From Rhizobium esperanzae (GTDB taxonomy: Bacteria; Pseudomonadota; Alphaproteobacteria; Rhizobiales; Rhizobiaceae): a stretch of DNA of 64,000 nucleotides. The notes beneath the pieces are model-generated. The model saw only the letters and a list, made by a program, of their open reading frames with translations, was not told the DNA's origin and made no database searches. Below, piece by piece: positions 18,310 through 27,389 of this stretch (position 1 is its first letter; every line of letters begins with the position of its first letter). The position numbers and the translations under genes were made by a program. The stretch spans positions 124,001 through 188,000 of the forward strand of contig NZ_JACIFY010000004.1 in NCBI RefSeq assembly GCF_014197615.1, read 5' to 3'.

Positions 18310-19617
18310 TTATCTCTTGAGGTTGACGAGAACGTCCATGATGTCGGACCCCGTCTGGAACACCTTGGAATTGGCGGTATAGCTGCGCTGCGCCTCGATC
18401 ATCTCGGTCAGTTCTCCGGCGAGGTCGACGTTCGAACCCTCGAGAGCGCCCGATTTGATCGTGCCGAGACCGTTGGTCTGCGGGAAGCCGGTGACGGTGA
18501 CGCCCGATTGGCCGTTGGCGCTGTAGACGTTGCCGCTCATCAGCGTCAGCTTGTCCGGGCTCGCGACGTTGGCGAGCGGGATACGGTAGAGCGGCTTGTT
18601 GGTGCCATCCTCGTACTTGGCGTAGACGATGCCGTCGCCATCAATCGTGACGTCCTTGACCGGGCTTGCAGCCTGGCCGTTCGGCGTCCCCGTGCCGGCA
18701 AAGGCGGCGCCAAGCTGCGTGAAGCCGGAGAGATCCATTTTGATGGTCTGACCGGTCACCGTATCGGCGATGTTAACAGTGCCCGTCGAGTTGGTCATTT
18801 TGCCGTTGGCGTCGAAATCGAGCGTGGTCGTGCCAACGGCGCCGCCAGCGCTGTAGGGAAAGGAGCTCGTGCCGCCCGTTGCCGCATTAGCGTTGCGGAA
18901 GATCGCAACTTGCCAGCTGCTGTTAACGGCAGGCGGCGCCGGCGGCGGCGTCGCCGCGACCGAGGTCTTGGTGAAGTAGAAGTCGTACATCACCTTGTTG
19001 CCGAGCGTGTCGTAGGCGACCATCGAGAACTTCTTGGTATCGGTCGTCGTGGTGGCGGCGTTGGCGCTCGGCAGCGTCGCAGGAGCGACCGGGGCGATAT
19101 TGGCGCCGGAATCGAGATTGCCCTTGAAGACCCCGGATGTCGAGGCGATGGCGGTCAGGCCTTCCTGGTTGACGTTGATGGGAACGAGGCCATCGAAGCC
19201 GTTGACCACGACGGCCGGAGAGCCGGCGTCGTAGGAATACCCCATCAGGCCGAAGCCGGCGGCATTGACGAGATTGCCTTCATCGTCCTTCTGGAAGTCG
19301 CCGGCACGGGTCAGAACCGGCGTGCCGTCAGGGCCTTGTACGATGAAGAAGCCGTCGCCGGAGATCGCAAGGTCGGTCGTGGACGTGGTGTAGGAAATAT
19401 CACCCTGGTCGGAGACGGCCTGGCGGACGGAGGTCTGAACGCCGCCGGAATTGTAATTGCCGCCCGAGGAGGGAAGAACCAGCGACGAGAAGCTCGTCGA
19501 CACGGCCTTGTAACCGGTCGTGTTAACGTTGGCGATGTTGTCGCCGACGGTGCTGAGACGGTTCGCCTGCGCGTTCATCCCCGATACCGCCGTCTTCATG
19601 CTGCCGAAAATGCTCAT
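18310..19617 (-). CDS. flgE: Flagellar hook protein FlgE
   Basis: 435 residues. N-terminal MNAQANRLSTVGDNIANVNT motif and C-terminal NVDLAGELTEMIEAQRSYTA typical of hook and rod proteins, with the long central D1/D2 region containing Pro-rich ATPPPAPPAVNSS near residue 225. Main component of the hook whose length FliK measures. It is preceded by rem, 126 bp away. Confidence 0.95.
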   Translation of the reverse strand: MSIFGSMKTAVSGMNAQANRLSTVGDNIANVNTTGYKAVSTSFSSLVLPSSGGNYNSGGVQTSVRQAVSDQGDISYTTSTTDLAISGDGFFIVQGPDGTPVLTRAGDFQKDDEGNLVNAAGFGLMGYSYDAGSPAVVVNGFDGLVPINVNQEGLTAIASTSGVFKGNLDSGANIAPVAPATLPSANAATTTTDTKKFSMVAYDTLGNKVMYDFYFTKTSVAATPPPAPPAVNSSWQVAIFRNANAATGGTSSFPYSAGGAVGTTTLDFDANGKMTNSTGTVNIADTVTGQTIKMDLSGFTQLGAAFAGTGTPNGQAASPVKDVTIDGDGIVYAKYEDGTNKPLYRIPLANVASPDKLTLMSGNVYSANGQSGVTVTGFPQTNGLGTIKSGALEGSNVDLAGELTEMIEAQRSYTANSKVFQTGSDIMDVLVNLKR

Positions 19618-19743
19618 CTGAAAACCTCGTTTTACCTGTTAAGCTCAAGAGTATTTGTCGGGCCTTGCGTGAAGCTGTCTGTCATGGCGAGCCGCGAGGC
19701 CAACATCGAGGTTCAGCCGGGCGCCGCCGCCCGGCCCAAAAAA

Positions 19744-20415
19744 TCAGCCCCAATCAATGCAGTAACCAAGGAAACGCTTGGAATCGACCGGATCGACTCC
19801 GAGCTTCTTGCGCAGCTTCTTGCGCAGCTTCGAGATGTGGCTTTCGACGACGTTCTCCTCGACTTCTTCATCGAAGATGCCGTAGATGGCGTTGAAGATC
19901 TGGGTCTTGGTGACCCGGCGACCGCGATTGGCGATCAAATATTCGAGGATGCGGCGCTCGCGCCGGGGAAGCGCGAAGACTTCACCGTTGATCTCGGGGT
20001 CACGACCATCCGAGAAGACGCGGATGCCGCCGATCTCGGTGTAATTGGCGATCGCCTTCAGCCGGCGCCGGATTGCAGCCGCCCTTGCGAGGATTTCGCG
20101 CGGATGTACCGGTTTGCGCACCACATCGTCGACGCCGCAATCGAACAGCGCAAGGGTGTTTTCGAGCGAGTGCTGGTCGCTGACCGCAATCACTGGCGCC
20201 ATCGAACGATCCCGGATCGCCCGGGGCAGTTCGTAGTTGCGCTGACCCTGACCGATCAGGAAGGCCTCGACTGCCGCAATATCGGAATCGGCAGCGGTCT
20301 GCACCCACTCGCCGAATTCGGTTGGATCAAAGCCGGTGGAGGGAATGCCCTCACGGCCGAACAGAGATGTATATCCATCTTTCACGAGCTCACGCTCATC
20401 AACCACGACGATCAT
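19744..20415 (-). CDS. rem: Motility response regulator Rem
   Basis: 223 residues, OmpR/PhoB architecture. Receiver-like domain (1-118) followed by a winged-helix DNA-binding domain ([20 protein letters not shown], then [20 protein letters not shown]). In S. meliloti Rem is activated by VisNR and switches on the late flagellar and flagellin genes. Here the receiver keeps D6/E7 and the conserved Lys (RKPVHPRE), but the strand that should end in the phosphorylatable Asp reads AVEAFLIG, with no Asp. No histidine kinase is adjacent. It sits between the transglycosylase and flgE. Confidence 0.92.
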   Translation of the reverse strand: MIVVVDERELVKDGYTSLFGREGIPSTGFDPTEFGEWVQTAADSDIAAVEAFLIGQGQRNYELPRAIRDRSMAPVIAVSDQHSLENTLALFDCGVDDVVRKPVHPREILARAAAIRRRLKAIANYTEIGGIRVFSDGRDPEINGEVFALPRRERRILEYLIANRGRRVTKTQIFNAIYGIFDEEVEENVVESHISKLRKKLRKKLGVDPVDSKRFLGYCIDWG

Positions 20416-20695
20416 TCGTCCGCCTCCGAATCAGTGTGGCACTTCAATGATCTATGGGTACGAATCGTGCGAATCGGCGACAACTCGTTAAAGTTAATGG
20501 CAGAAATTAATAATTGATTAAGATCCGGGTAGCGATTTGATCTATATCTAGTGGGTATGATTGATTATGCACACCAAAAATTCGTGGAAAAGTTAACGCT
20601 CCCTTAATTATGACTTGCGCAGGCGATTCATGCCGGATTCCTGCCATATTGTGACACAGTTTCGTCACAATGGGCCTCTTCCATCTTCGGTTGAA
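20416..20695. promoter_or_regulatory. Upstream region of rem
   Basis: 280 bp between the transglycosylase stop and rem. The stretch 20480-20620 is markedly AT-rich compared with its surroundings, with TTAAAGTTAATGG, TTAATAATTGATTAA and AAAAGTTAACGC blocks. A promoter for rem, and possible VisNR sites, are expected here; no exact box can be assigned. Confidence 0.45.
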
Positions 20696-21274
20696 TCAAT
20701 TTTGGCAAAAGTTACTCGCATTGGGAGTCCACTTGCCGTAGCCCGTAGCGACCAGATTGGCGATGACGCGGCAGACATATTGCTTTTGGGCGGGGTCATT
20801 GTTGGGGCCCGCATGGTATCTGGCTACCGCCATCGTCCATGTCTCGTGACGGTCATGCAGGTTGCGGAGGAATTTTGCCGCATACTCCACGTTGCGATGC
20901 GGGTCGAACATATCCTCGGCCGAGGCGAAATTTTCGCCGTGATAATAGTGGTTGATCTGCATGCAGCCGATATCGATGAGCTTGGCGCCGCTGCTGCGGG
21001 CGACGTCGAACTGCCTCATTGCATCCTGTTCCGAGGGCGGAAAGATCGCCTTGCCTTCGACATTCATGGCGTAGGGATAGAGCGATCCCTTGCGGCCGGT
21101 CTCCGTCAGACCGACCGAATAGAGGATGCCGACCGGGATGCCGTATTTGGCAGCCGCCGACTGGATTTCGCGTTCGCAGGCGCCGGTGGAGGCCTTGGCC
21201 TCAGAGGTAAACGCCGCCAGTGCCGCTGCTGCGGCCAGCAGAAACGTCTTCAATCCCGGTCTCGCCTGCGCCAT
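20696..21274 (-). CDS. Lytic transglycosylase (SLT fold), periplasmic
   Basis: 192 residues with a Sec signal peptide (FLLAAAAALAAFTSEAKAS). Lytic transglycosylase motifs: catalytic Glu in GILYSVGLTETGR, then DIGCMQINHYYHG and AVARYHAGPNND. Cleaves peptidoglycan, probably to let the rod through, replacing the muramidase domain missing from the FlgJ-like protein. The ATG lies inside the 3' end of fliK (74-base overlap), which couples the two. Confidence 0.85.
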   Translation of the reverse strand: MAQARPGLKTFLLAAAAALAAFTSEAKASTGACEREIQSAAAKYGIPVGILYSVGLTETGRKGSLYPYAMNVEGKAIFPPSEQDAMRQFDVARSSGAKLIDIGCMQINHYYHGENFASAEDMFDPHRNVEYAAKFLRNLHDRHETWTMAVARYHAGPNNDPAQKQYVCRVIANLVATGYGKWTPNASNFCQN

Positions 21275-22637
21275 TGAAGCCCCCGCCCATTCGCTGTGCC
21301 GTCTGATTATGGCGCTCGCGCGCCTCGCCGCCCTGCCCCTGCTGGGCGAGCGACTGCTGTTGGGAGGCCTGGCCCTGGCTGCCTGACTGGTTGCCGGCGT
21401 CGCTACGCTCGACCGGCGCCATGCTGATAGTAACGTTGTCGACGGCGTAACCCTGGCTGCGCAGAGCTTCGAGAATCTTGCCGTGATCTTCCTTGATCTG
21501 ACGATAGGCCGCCCCGGTTTCGACCTTGAGATCGACGTTCAAGGCGTCGCCGGACAGACGCATGGTCGCGGTCACCAGGCCGAGATCGAGCGGGTTCATC
21601 TGGATCTTCAGCGTATTGACCACCTTGCCGGTGATCGTCCACTCCGCCGCGTTGGAGAGCGCCGAGCTCGGCTCCATGGCGCGCGCCCACTCGGAATCGC
21701 CCGAAAGAGCGGCAGTGACGGCGGCGGAATTCGAATTCTGCATCAGGCCGATATAGCGGCGCGATTCCAGCACCGCGACGTTTTCGACATCGCTCTTCTT
21801 GGCGCCGTCCTTTGCCTCTGCCTGATCGGTGCCGAGGTGCACATCCATCGACACGCCGCGGCCGTCGGCGCGGCTGATCCTGAACGTCCTGCCATCGGCG
21901 GCTTCGGCATTTTCCGCTCCGGGAACATCCGCCTTAGCGCTTTCGAGGTTGCCGCTGACGGCTGCGAGCGCGTCGGAAGCATGACCGCCTGCCTTGGCGT
22001 CGATACCGTCGACCTTCTTGTCGGCGGGCTTGACTTCATCGGCTCCGGCAGAGGCGTGACGCGCGCCGACCACCGGCAAAGCAACCGCACCGTCGGCAGG
22101 ATTCCGCTTCAGCAGGCCGAGGACGTCGGAAATGCCGCCGTCATCATCGGCGCTGTCCTCGTCCGTTTCGGTTTCCAGCGCGTCGGCCTTGGCGTGTTTG
22201 CCGCCTTTGGCGGCCTGGGCGATCTCGTCGGCCGAGCGGTCCTTCGGGTCGAGCTTGCCAAAGGCGAGATCCGCCGGCATTTTGACCTCGGCCTTTGCGG
22301 ACTTTGCCCCGGCCTTTTCGACATTGACGATCTCGGGGGCGCTCTCAGCCTGCGCCTTCAGTGCCGCGTCGCTGAGATCGATCAACGGCTTTGCGCCGTT
22401 GCGGCTGCGGATCGTCCGCGCTACTTTCTCGGCGGTGGCAGCGGCATCGGCAACCACACCCTGACCCGGCTGCGCATCGTTCGCGTCGTCATTGACGGCG
22501 CCGCTGCTTGCCTTGGCAAGTGCGTCGCCGAAGCCGTTCTTTTGGCCGCTGGCATCATCTTTTCCGGCCGGCCGCACAGATTTCGCAACCGCAGCCGTCT
22601 CCGCACCGGCTCCGCCCGAGACGCTCATATCCATCAT
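21201..22637 (-). CDS. fliK: Hook-length control protein FliK (formerly MotD)
   Basis: 478 residues. A long, Ala/Asp/Lys-rich disordered N-terminal ruler region, then the compact C-terminal domain KIQMNPLDLGLVTATMRLSG with DLKVETGAAYRQIKED and a Gln/Gly-rich tail. This LxPxxLGxVxxxL motif is the substrate-specificity switch that acts on FlhB. In S. meliloti the gene was first called motD. It overlaps motC by 4 bases and the transglycosylase by 74. Confidence 0.9.
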   Translation of the reverse strand: MMDMSVSGGAGAETAAVAKSVRPAGKDDASGQKNGFGDALAKASSGAVNDDANDAQPGQGVVADAAATAEKVARTIRSRNGAKPLIDLSDAALKAQAESAPEIVNVEKAGAKSAKAEVKMPADLAFGKLDPKDRSADEIAQAAKGGKHAKADALETETDEDSADDDGGISDVLGLLKRNPADGAVALPVVGARHASAGADEVKPADKKVDGIDAKAGGHASDALAAVSGNLESAKADVPGAENAEAADGRTFRISRADGRGVSMDVHLGTDQAEAKDGAKKSDVENVAVLESRRYIGLMQNSNSAAVTAALSGDSEWARAMEPSSALSNAAEWTITGKVVNTLKIQMNPLDLGLVTATMRLSGDALNVDLKVETGAAYRQIKEDHGKILEALRSQGYAVDNVTISMAPVERSDAGNQSGSQGQASQQQSLAQQGQGGEARERHNQTAQRMGGGFNGAGETGIEDVSAGRSSGTGGVYL

Positions 22638-23929
22638 TGTTCGTTGCCTTCCTGCGCCAGAAGACCGTCGATCTCGTCGAGCTTGGACCGATTGGTCGTC
22701 ACAAATGCGTTGAATGAGGGGTCGGCAGCCTGGCTCTGGCCAGTCGATGCCACGCCTCCCGGAACAGGCTCGGGAAGCGCGCCTGGCGCTCCCGGTTGCG
22801 GAACTGTGGCCGCAGCCTTTTCAGAAGTGATTTCTTGATGGTCAGTGTTAGGATTCGAGGCTTGCGTCAGGCTTGCCGGATCGGGAGCGCTGAGGATCTG
22901 CTCGGCAACTGATCGCGCCGCCGCCTGCAGCGCCTGATCGCGCGGCGAAAGCGCATTGCCGGCGATGCCGCTGACATTCTTCGCCGCCCGGTCGATATCC
23001 TCGGTGGGAAGGCCGGCCATGCCGCCATAGAAATCCGCCAGCGGACCGAACGCATTGTCCGTGCCGGCGCCGAGCGACTGCACACGCTCGACCGCCATAT
23101 GCGCCAGTTCCGGCTTGCCTGATATCGCGGCCGCGCGGGCGATACGCAGATAGACCTCGCGCTGGCGCGGCGCGTCCATGAAGGAGAGGATGTCGACGAC
23201 ATCCTGCGGTTTCACGTCGTGATCGTGGCCGACGACGAGTGCGACGAAAAGATCGGCGAATTGGCTGGCATAGGGCGAATGCAGAAAGCGCCTTGTATAA
23301 CGCTGCGAATAGGCCATTCCCCTGTCGAGCAGGCCCTTGTCGACGCAGATGGCGACGGAGCGGCGCAACGCCGCTTCCTCGACGATCGTACCGGGTGCTG
23401 CAAGGCGCGCCTGGTCGTAGAGATCCAGCGCATCGGTCGGTTTCGTCGCGATCAGCACGTTGCCGCCGATCAGCGCCAGGTAAGGACCGATCTTCTTATC
23501 GCGATATTCCCTGGCCATCTCCTCCAGCGTCTTGGCGACGAGCAGCCCCTTGCCGCTCAGATATTTTCTGAGCACATCGGTGACGCGGTTGTCGAAATAG
23601 CCGTTGACGTCGTGGGCGATCAGATATTCGAGCGTCTGCGGATTGCCGCCGCTCATTGCGTAGATCAGCGCTGCGTCGACGTTGCGGTCGTCCTCGAAAA
23701 CCGACGTCTCGACGGTGCGTAGCCGCTGGTCGATCGTGCCCAGCATGAAGCGCTGCATCTCACCGGCCGAATGATCGCCACCGACGACGGAATCCTGCAC
23801 GAACTGCAGCGACCGCAGCATCTTGTACGGCGCGAGATCATCCGGATCCTGTGCCTTGCCTGCGGCCGGCGAAAGCATCGCCAGGCCGAGGGCCACAAAT
23901 CCGACATAGCGATGCTGCCGACGCGCCAT
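22634..23929 (-). CDS. motC: Periplasmic motility protein MotC
   Basis: 431 residues with a signal peptide (GFVALGLAMLSPAAGKAQ). Rhizobia-specific; in S. meliloti MotC binds the periplasmic part of MotB and is needed for motor function, with MotE as its chaperone. The body is helical and repeat-like (VDILSFMDAPRQREVYLRIA), with a low-complexity C-terminus. 4 bp after motB, overlapping fliK. Confidence 0.92.
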   Translation of the reverse strand: MARRQHRYVGFVALGLAMLSPAAGKAQDPDDLAPYKMLRSLQFVQDSVVGGDHSAGEMQRFMLGTIDQRLRTVETSVFEDDRNVDAALIYAMSGGNPQTLEYLIAHDVNGYFDNRVTDVLRKYLSGKGLLVAKTLEEMAREYRDKKIGPYLALIGGNVLIATKPTDALDLYDQARLAAPGTIVEEAALRRSVAICVDKGLLDRGMAYSQRYTRRFLHSPYASQFADLFVALVVGHDHDVKPQDVVDILSFMDAPRQREVYLRIARAAAISGKPELAHMAVERVQSLGAGTDNAFGPLADFYGGMAGLPTEDIDRAAKNVSGIAGNALSPRDQALQAAARSVAEQILSAPDPASLTQASNPNTDHQEITSEKAAATVPQPGAPGALPEPVPGGVASTGQSQAADPSFNAFVTTNRSKLDEIDGLLAQEGNEQ

Positions 23930-23933
23930 CCTA

Positions 23934-25304
23934 TTATCCTCGATCCGCCTGCACCAGAATCTCGATCCGGCGGTTGGTCGCGTTGAACGGGTCGTCCGGC
24001 AGCTTCAGCCGGCGGTCGGCAAAGCCGGAGACCTGGGAGATGCGCTTCTCGTCGAGCCCGCCGCGCACGAGCATGTAGTAGGCGCTCTGGGCGCGGTCCA
24101 TCGAAAGCCGCCAGTTCTCGTTCTGCGCGCCCTTGTACTGGCGCCCGTCCGTGTGGCCGCGGATGGCGACCGCCCCGCCCCTCTCCTTCAGGATCGCGCC
24201 GATCTTCTGCATGGCGAGCACCATTTCCTGGCGTGGAACCGCCGAACCGATATTGAACATCGAATCGTCGGTCTGGTCGGAGATGCTGACCAGCAGCCCG
24301 CCTTCGGTTGCCGTCACGGTCAGACCTTCGGCAAGCTTGCCGGCAACGCCACCGATCTGCTGGGCGATCTCTGCCTGCAACTGCTCTGCTTGCTTCTGCT
24401 CTTGGGCCTCGGCCGCGCTCTTGTCCGCATCCTTCTGGTGATCGGCGTCCTTTTGCGCGTCGGCGTTCTTGTCGCCAGCGTTCTTGTCGCCAACCTTCTT
24501 ATCTCCGGCCTTCTTGTCGTCAGCCTTCTTGTCGCCCGGCGCCTTGCCGTCCTTGGCCTCGGCCGCGTCCTTGGTTTCCGTTGTTTTCTTGGTTTCCGGG
24601 GCGGCCTTCTGATCCGGGGTCAGCGGTATCGGCTTCATATCCTCTGCCTTGGCGATCTCGGTTGTTCCGCTCTCGGCCGCCTGCTGGTCGTTCTTGCCGG
24701 GAGGCGCGGACTTGCCGGCCGTCGTGACCTCGACCTGCTTCGTCCAGAAATCCGGGTCGAAGGGATCACGATAGGCCTCGCCGCCATCGGCGCCGGTGGC
24801 CGGGCCGGAATCGGCCGCACCGCCATCGCCCTTGGCGCTGACATTGGCCTGCTGTCCGACTTCCTGGGCGATCTCGGCCAGAACCGAATAAGGATTTTCA
24901 AAGAAATCCGCCTCGGAATAATTGGTTTGGTCGCCGGATGTCGATGTCTGGTCGTCACCATCCGCCGAGGCCTTGCCGTCGTTCGGATTTTCTTCCTTCT
25001 GCTTCGACTTTTCCTGCTTCTCCTCACCCTCGGCGTTGTCGACAGGCTTCTTCAGTCCCTTCTCGGTCGGCTTTTCGTCGGAGAGCTTGATCGGATTGAA
25101 ATAGGTCGCGACCGAGGCCTTGGTCTCCTCGTTGGCGGCATTGACCAGCCACATGACAAGGAAGAACGCCATCATCGCCGTCATGAAATCGGCATAGGCG
25201 ATTTTCCATGCGCCGCCATGGGCACCATCGTGATCGCCACCGCCATGTCTCTTGACGATGATGATCTCGTTCTTGCCGTGGTGATGGTTTTCGCCGTCGC
25301 TCAT
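23934..25304 (-). CDS. motB: Motor stator protein MotB
   Basis: 456 residues, long for MotB. N-terminal membrane segment [20 protein letters not shown] contains the proton-carrying Asp. The C-terminal OmpA-like peptidoglycan-binding domain has [20 protein letters not shown] and [10 protein letters not shown]. The middle is a long disordered insert rich in Lys, Asp, Glu and Ala, including a run of 5-residue repeats (DKKAG type). The start overlaps the upstream FliH-like gene by 4 bases. motA is at a distance, at 43416. Confidence 0.94.
   Translation of the reverse strand: MSDGENHHHGKNEIIIVKRHGGGDHDGAHGGAWKIAYADFMTAMMAFFLVMWLVNAANEETKASVATYFNPIKLSDEKPTEKGLKKPVDNAEGEEKQEKSKQKEENPNDGKASADGDDQTSTSGDQTNYSEADFFENPYSVLAEIAQEVGQQANVSAKGDGGAADSGPATGADGGEAYRDPFDPDFWTKQVEVTTAGKSAPPGKNDQQAAESGTTEIAKAEDMKPIPLTPDQKAAPETKKTTETKDAAEAKDGKAPGDKKADDKKAGDKKVGDKNAGDKNADAQKDADHQKDADKSAAEAQEQKQAEQLQAEIAQQIGGVAGKLAEGLTVTATEGGLLVSISDQTDDSMFNIGSAVPRQEMVLAMQKIGAILKERGGAVAIRGHTDGRQYKGAQNENWRLSMDRAQSAYYMLVRGGLDEKRISQVSGFADRRLKLPDDPFNATNRRIEILVQADRG
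24466..24540 (-). repeat. 15-bp tandem repeat inside motB
   Basis: Five successive 15-bp units beginning TTCTTGTCGCC on the plus strand (24466, 24481, 24496, 24511, 24526), with 1-5 mismatches. They encode a DKKAG/DKNAG-type pentapeptide repeat in the disordered linker of MotB. Confidence 0.75.
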
Positions 25305-25930
25305 TCGAGAACTTTCTTCAAGCTGGCCGCCCAGGCCGACATACGGGTGACGATGACGGATTCACCGATTTCGACGGCGAGATCGATATCGTCGGTCTCA
25401 AAATGGCGAACCGCCTCGGCATGCTCGCCGAGTTCGGCCTGCAATATCTCGAAAAGCCGGGCCGGACCCTTGACGACGATCGGTCCGGCCGCACCCTCAA
25501 GGATCGCATCGCGCAGCAGGACGGCGAGGTTTTCGGCGGCCTTGGCAGCGAGCGCTTCGGTCATCACCGGGGCGATGACCTCGGCGGCGCCGGCACTGAC
25601 CATCTGCGCGACCTCTTCGGCGATATCGCGGATGCGGGAAGCAATGATCGCCGCCGCCTCGACTTCGTAGCGAAGCTTCAGTTCCTCGACCTCACGCGCA
25701 TGGGCCTCAGCCAGCGCCCGCGCCTCCCCTTCGTATTTCCCGGTCAAATCGGCCGTCGCTGCGGCATGACCTTCCGCATAGGCATCGAGGCGTTCCGCCT
25801 CGACGTCGACCGCCGGTTCGCTCGGCATTTCGGCGAAACTATCGCTGGCGAAATCATCCATGTCGATGATCGGTGCCGGCGGTTCCGGTTCACCGAAATC
25901 CTTCAAATACCGGGAAAGCGTAATGCTCAT
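25301..25930 (-). CDS. FliH-like export ATPase regulator candidate
   Basis: 209 residues (ATG at 25930; 25945 is an in-frame alternative). Acidic N-terminus, then [20 protein letters not shown], a long charged helix ([20 protein letters not shown]), and a C-terminal domain with [16 protein letters not shown] and a final '[18 protein letters not shown]' strand-helix. This order (YxxG start, coiled coil, small C-terminal domain) is that of FliH/YscL, the stator and inhibitor of the FliI ATPase, for which no other gene is seen in this window. Heads the motB-motC-fliK operon. Assignment is by architecture. Confidence 0.55.
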   Translation of the reverse strand: MSITLSRYLKDFGEPEPPAPIIDMDDFASDSFAEMPSEPAVDVEAERLDAYAEGHAAATADLTGKYEGEARALAEAHAREVEELKLRYEVEAAAIIASRIRDIAEEVAQMVSAGAAEVIAPVMTEALAAKAAENLAVLLRDAILEGAAGPIVVKGPARLFEILQAELGEHAEAVRHFETDDIDLAVEIGESVIVTRMSAWAASLKKVLE

Positions 25931-26128
25931 AAAAATCCATCCCATGCGGGAGGCGGCAGCATACTCGCTCCGCTCAAAATGACCTTGCGCGCCGGCATGT
26001 CCCCTTCGAAGCGGACAAGGGCTTGACCTTGCGCCGGCACGGATTCGGACGATGCCCTCATGCCGGAAACTAGGAAGTCAAACTTGCGCGAGGATGAATG
26101 GCGCCGCCATCCGAGATCGCGCCCAGCT

Positions 26129-27091
26129 TTACTCCAGCAGAATCAGAATCTTGCTCGAAGCCGTGTTGAGGATCGAAATCGCCTCGACCGCCATCTGCTT
26201 CTGGGTTTCGATCGCCTTCTGCCGGATCGAAGCCTCGTCCATGTCGGTATCGACGAGGGCGCCGACGCTCTTGTCGATCGAATCGGAGAGATCGGCGGTG
26301 TAGTCTATCTGATCGTCGATGCGCGTCTTCATCACGCCGATCGAAGCGGCCGTCGTCGTCAGCGAGGAGAGCAGCGAGTCGGTCACATCAAGCATGTCGG
26401 CGAGTTGCGAGTCGGTCGTGTTCTTGTCGATCGCAACTTCCGTACCCGTCGCCGGCGTGGTCGAGTTGGCGTTCAGCAGATAATAATTGCGCGGTGTCGG
26501 ACCGCTGTTGTTGATCGCGTTGGCATCGACCGCCTTGGTGAACAGACCGCCGCTTGCATCGTTCTTGTCGATGAGAATGGTCTGCGACGACGGGAAATCG
26601 ATGCTCTGGGCCTGATATTCGCCGGTTGGCGCGCGCACGAAGCCCGAGATGACCGACCATGTCGGCGGCGCGGCGGAATCCCCGTTCAACAGCCAATTCT
26701 CACCGGCAAACGACGTCGATTCGACGACGGTCTGCAGCTGTTGCTTGTATTCGCTGATCTCAGCGTTGATCTTATCCTTGTCGGCACCAGGCTCTCTTGC
26801 CGAAACCAGCTTGGCGCGAATCTGGCCGATGAGATCAATCGCCGAATTCATCGACGTGTAGGTTGCATCGACCTTGGCAGCGCCGAGACCGAGCGCATCC
26901 CCGATCGTTCCGAGATTGGTGCTGTCCGAGCGCATAACGGTCGCAACCGACCAGTAGGACGCATCGTCGGCCGCCGTCTCGATACGATATCCCGAGGAAA
27001 CTTGCTGCTGGGTCTGGCTGGCTTCTTTGTTGATGCTGCGCAGCACCGCAAGCGCATTCACCGCGGCCGCGCTGGTAATCTTAACGGTCAT
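26129..27091 (-). CDS. flaD: Flagellin, divergent member (FlaD-like)
   Basis: 320 residues. The N-terminal VNALAVLRSINKEASQTQQQ and VSSGYRIETAADDASYWSVA, and C-terminal RQKAIETQKQMAVEAISILN, give the flagellin D0/D1 helices; the middle domain differs strongly from the other three. The open frame extends to 27355, but similarity starts at the ATG at 27091. Ribosome-binding site is weak (GAGACC), unlike the AAGGGG of the other flagellins, suggesting low expression. The letter follows gene order in the tandem array and is tentative. Confidence 0.85.
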   Translation of the reverse strand: MTVKITSAAAVNALAVLRSINKEASQTQQQVSSGYRIETAADDASYWSVATVMRSDSTNLGTIGDALGLGAAKVDATYTSMNSAIDLIGQIRAKLVSAREPGADKDKINAEISEYKQQLQTVVESTSFAGENWLLNGDSAAPPTWSVISGFVRAPTGEYQAQSIDFPSSQTILIDKNDASGGLFTKAVDANAINNSGPTPRNYYLLNANSTTPATGTEVAIDKNTTDSQLADMLDVTDSLLSSLTTTAASIGVMKTRIDDQIDYTADLSDSIDKSVGALVDTDMDEASIRQKAIETQKQMAVEAISILNTASSKILILLE

Positions 27092-27152
27092 CGACAGGTC
27101 TCGGAATAAGGTGACAGGGCAGGCCGGATTACCGGCGGCGACCGAAATGGCG

Positions 27153-27159
27153 TCATGCC
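27153..27159 (-). promoter_or_regulatory. Shared upstream GGCATGA motif, flaD copy
   Basis: GGCATGA on the minus strand, outer base 68 upstream of the flaD ATG. The other three flagellin genes have the same heptamer (first base varies) at 79-81 bases. Confidence 0.45.
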
Positions 27160-27301
27160 TCCGGCGAAATTTCCACCGGCGTATCGCAAAGCAAATCAAC
27201 TCCAGGCAAAGGTAACTCGATATCAACCTGTTCGGCAAGAGCGCAGCGACGAGCGCCGAACGCGGAGCGTACACCGAAGTAAACCATTGATATAAATGAA
27301 A

Positions 27302-27327
27302 GAACCGCGCCGTTTCTGGCGCGGTTC
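27302..27327 (-). terminator. Terminator of flaC
   Basis: 10-bp stem GAACCGCGCC/GGCGCGGTTC with a 6-base loop, followed on the minus strand by TTTCATTTATAT. It lies 62 bp past the flaC stop. Confidence 0.75.
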
Positions 27328-27389
27328 GCGAGGTTTTTGGCTTGCGGCCAGGCAATGGCGCAAGATTCGGTCCAGCTTCAGCGCCTGGC

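Noticed and set aside
26034..26064. CCGGCA...TGCCGG as a flaD terminator
   Set aside because: Only 6-bp arms with a very long loop and no T-run.
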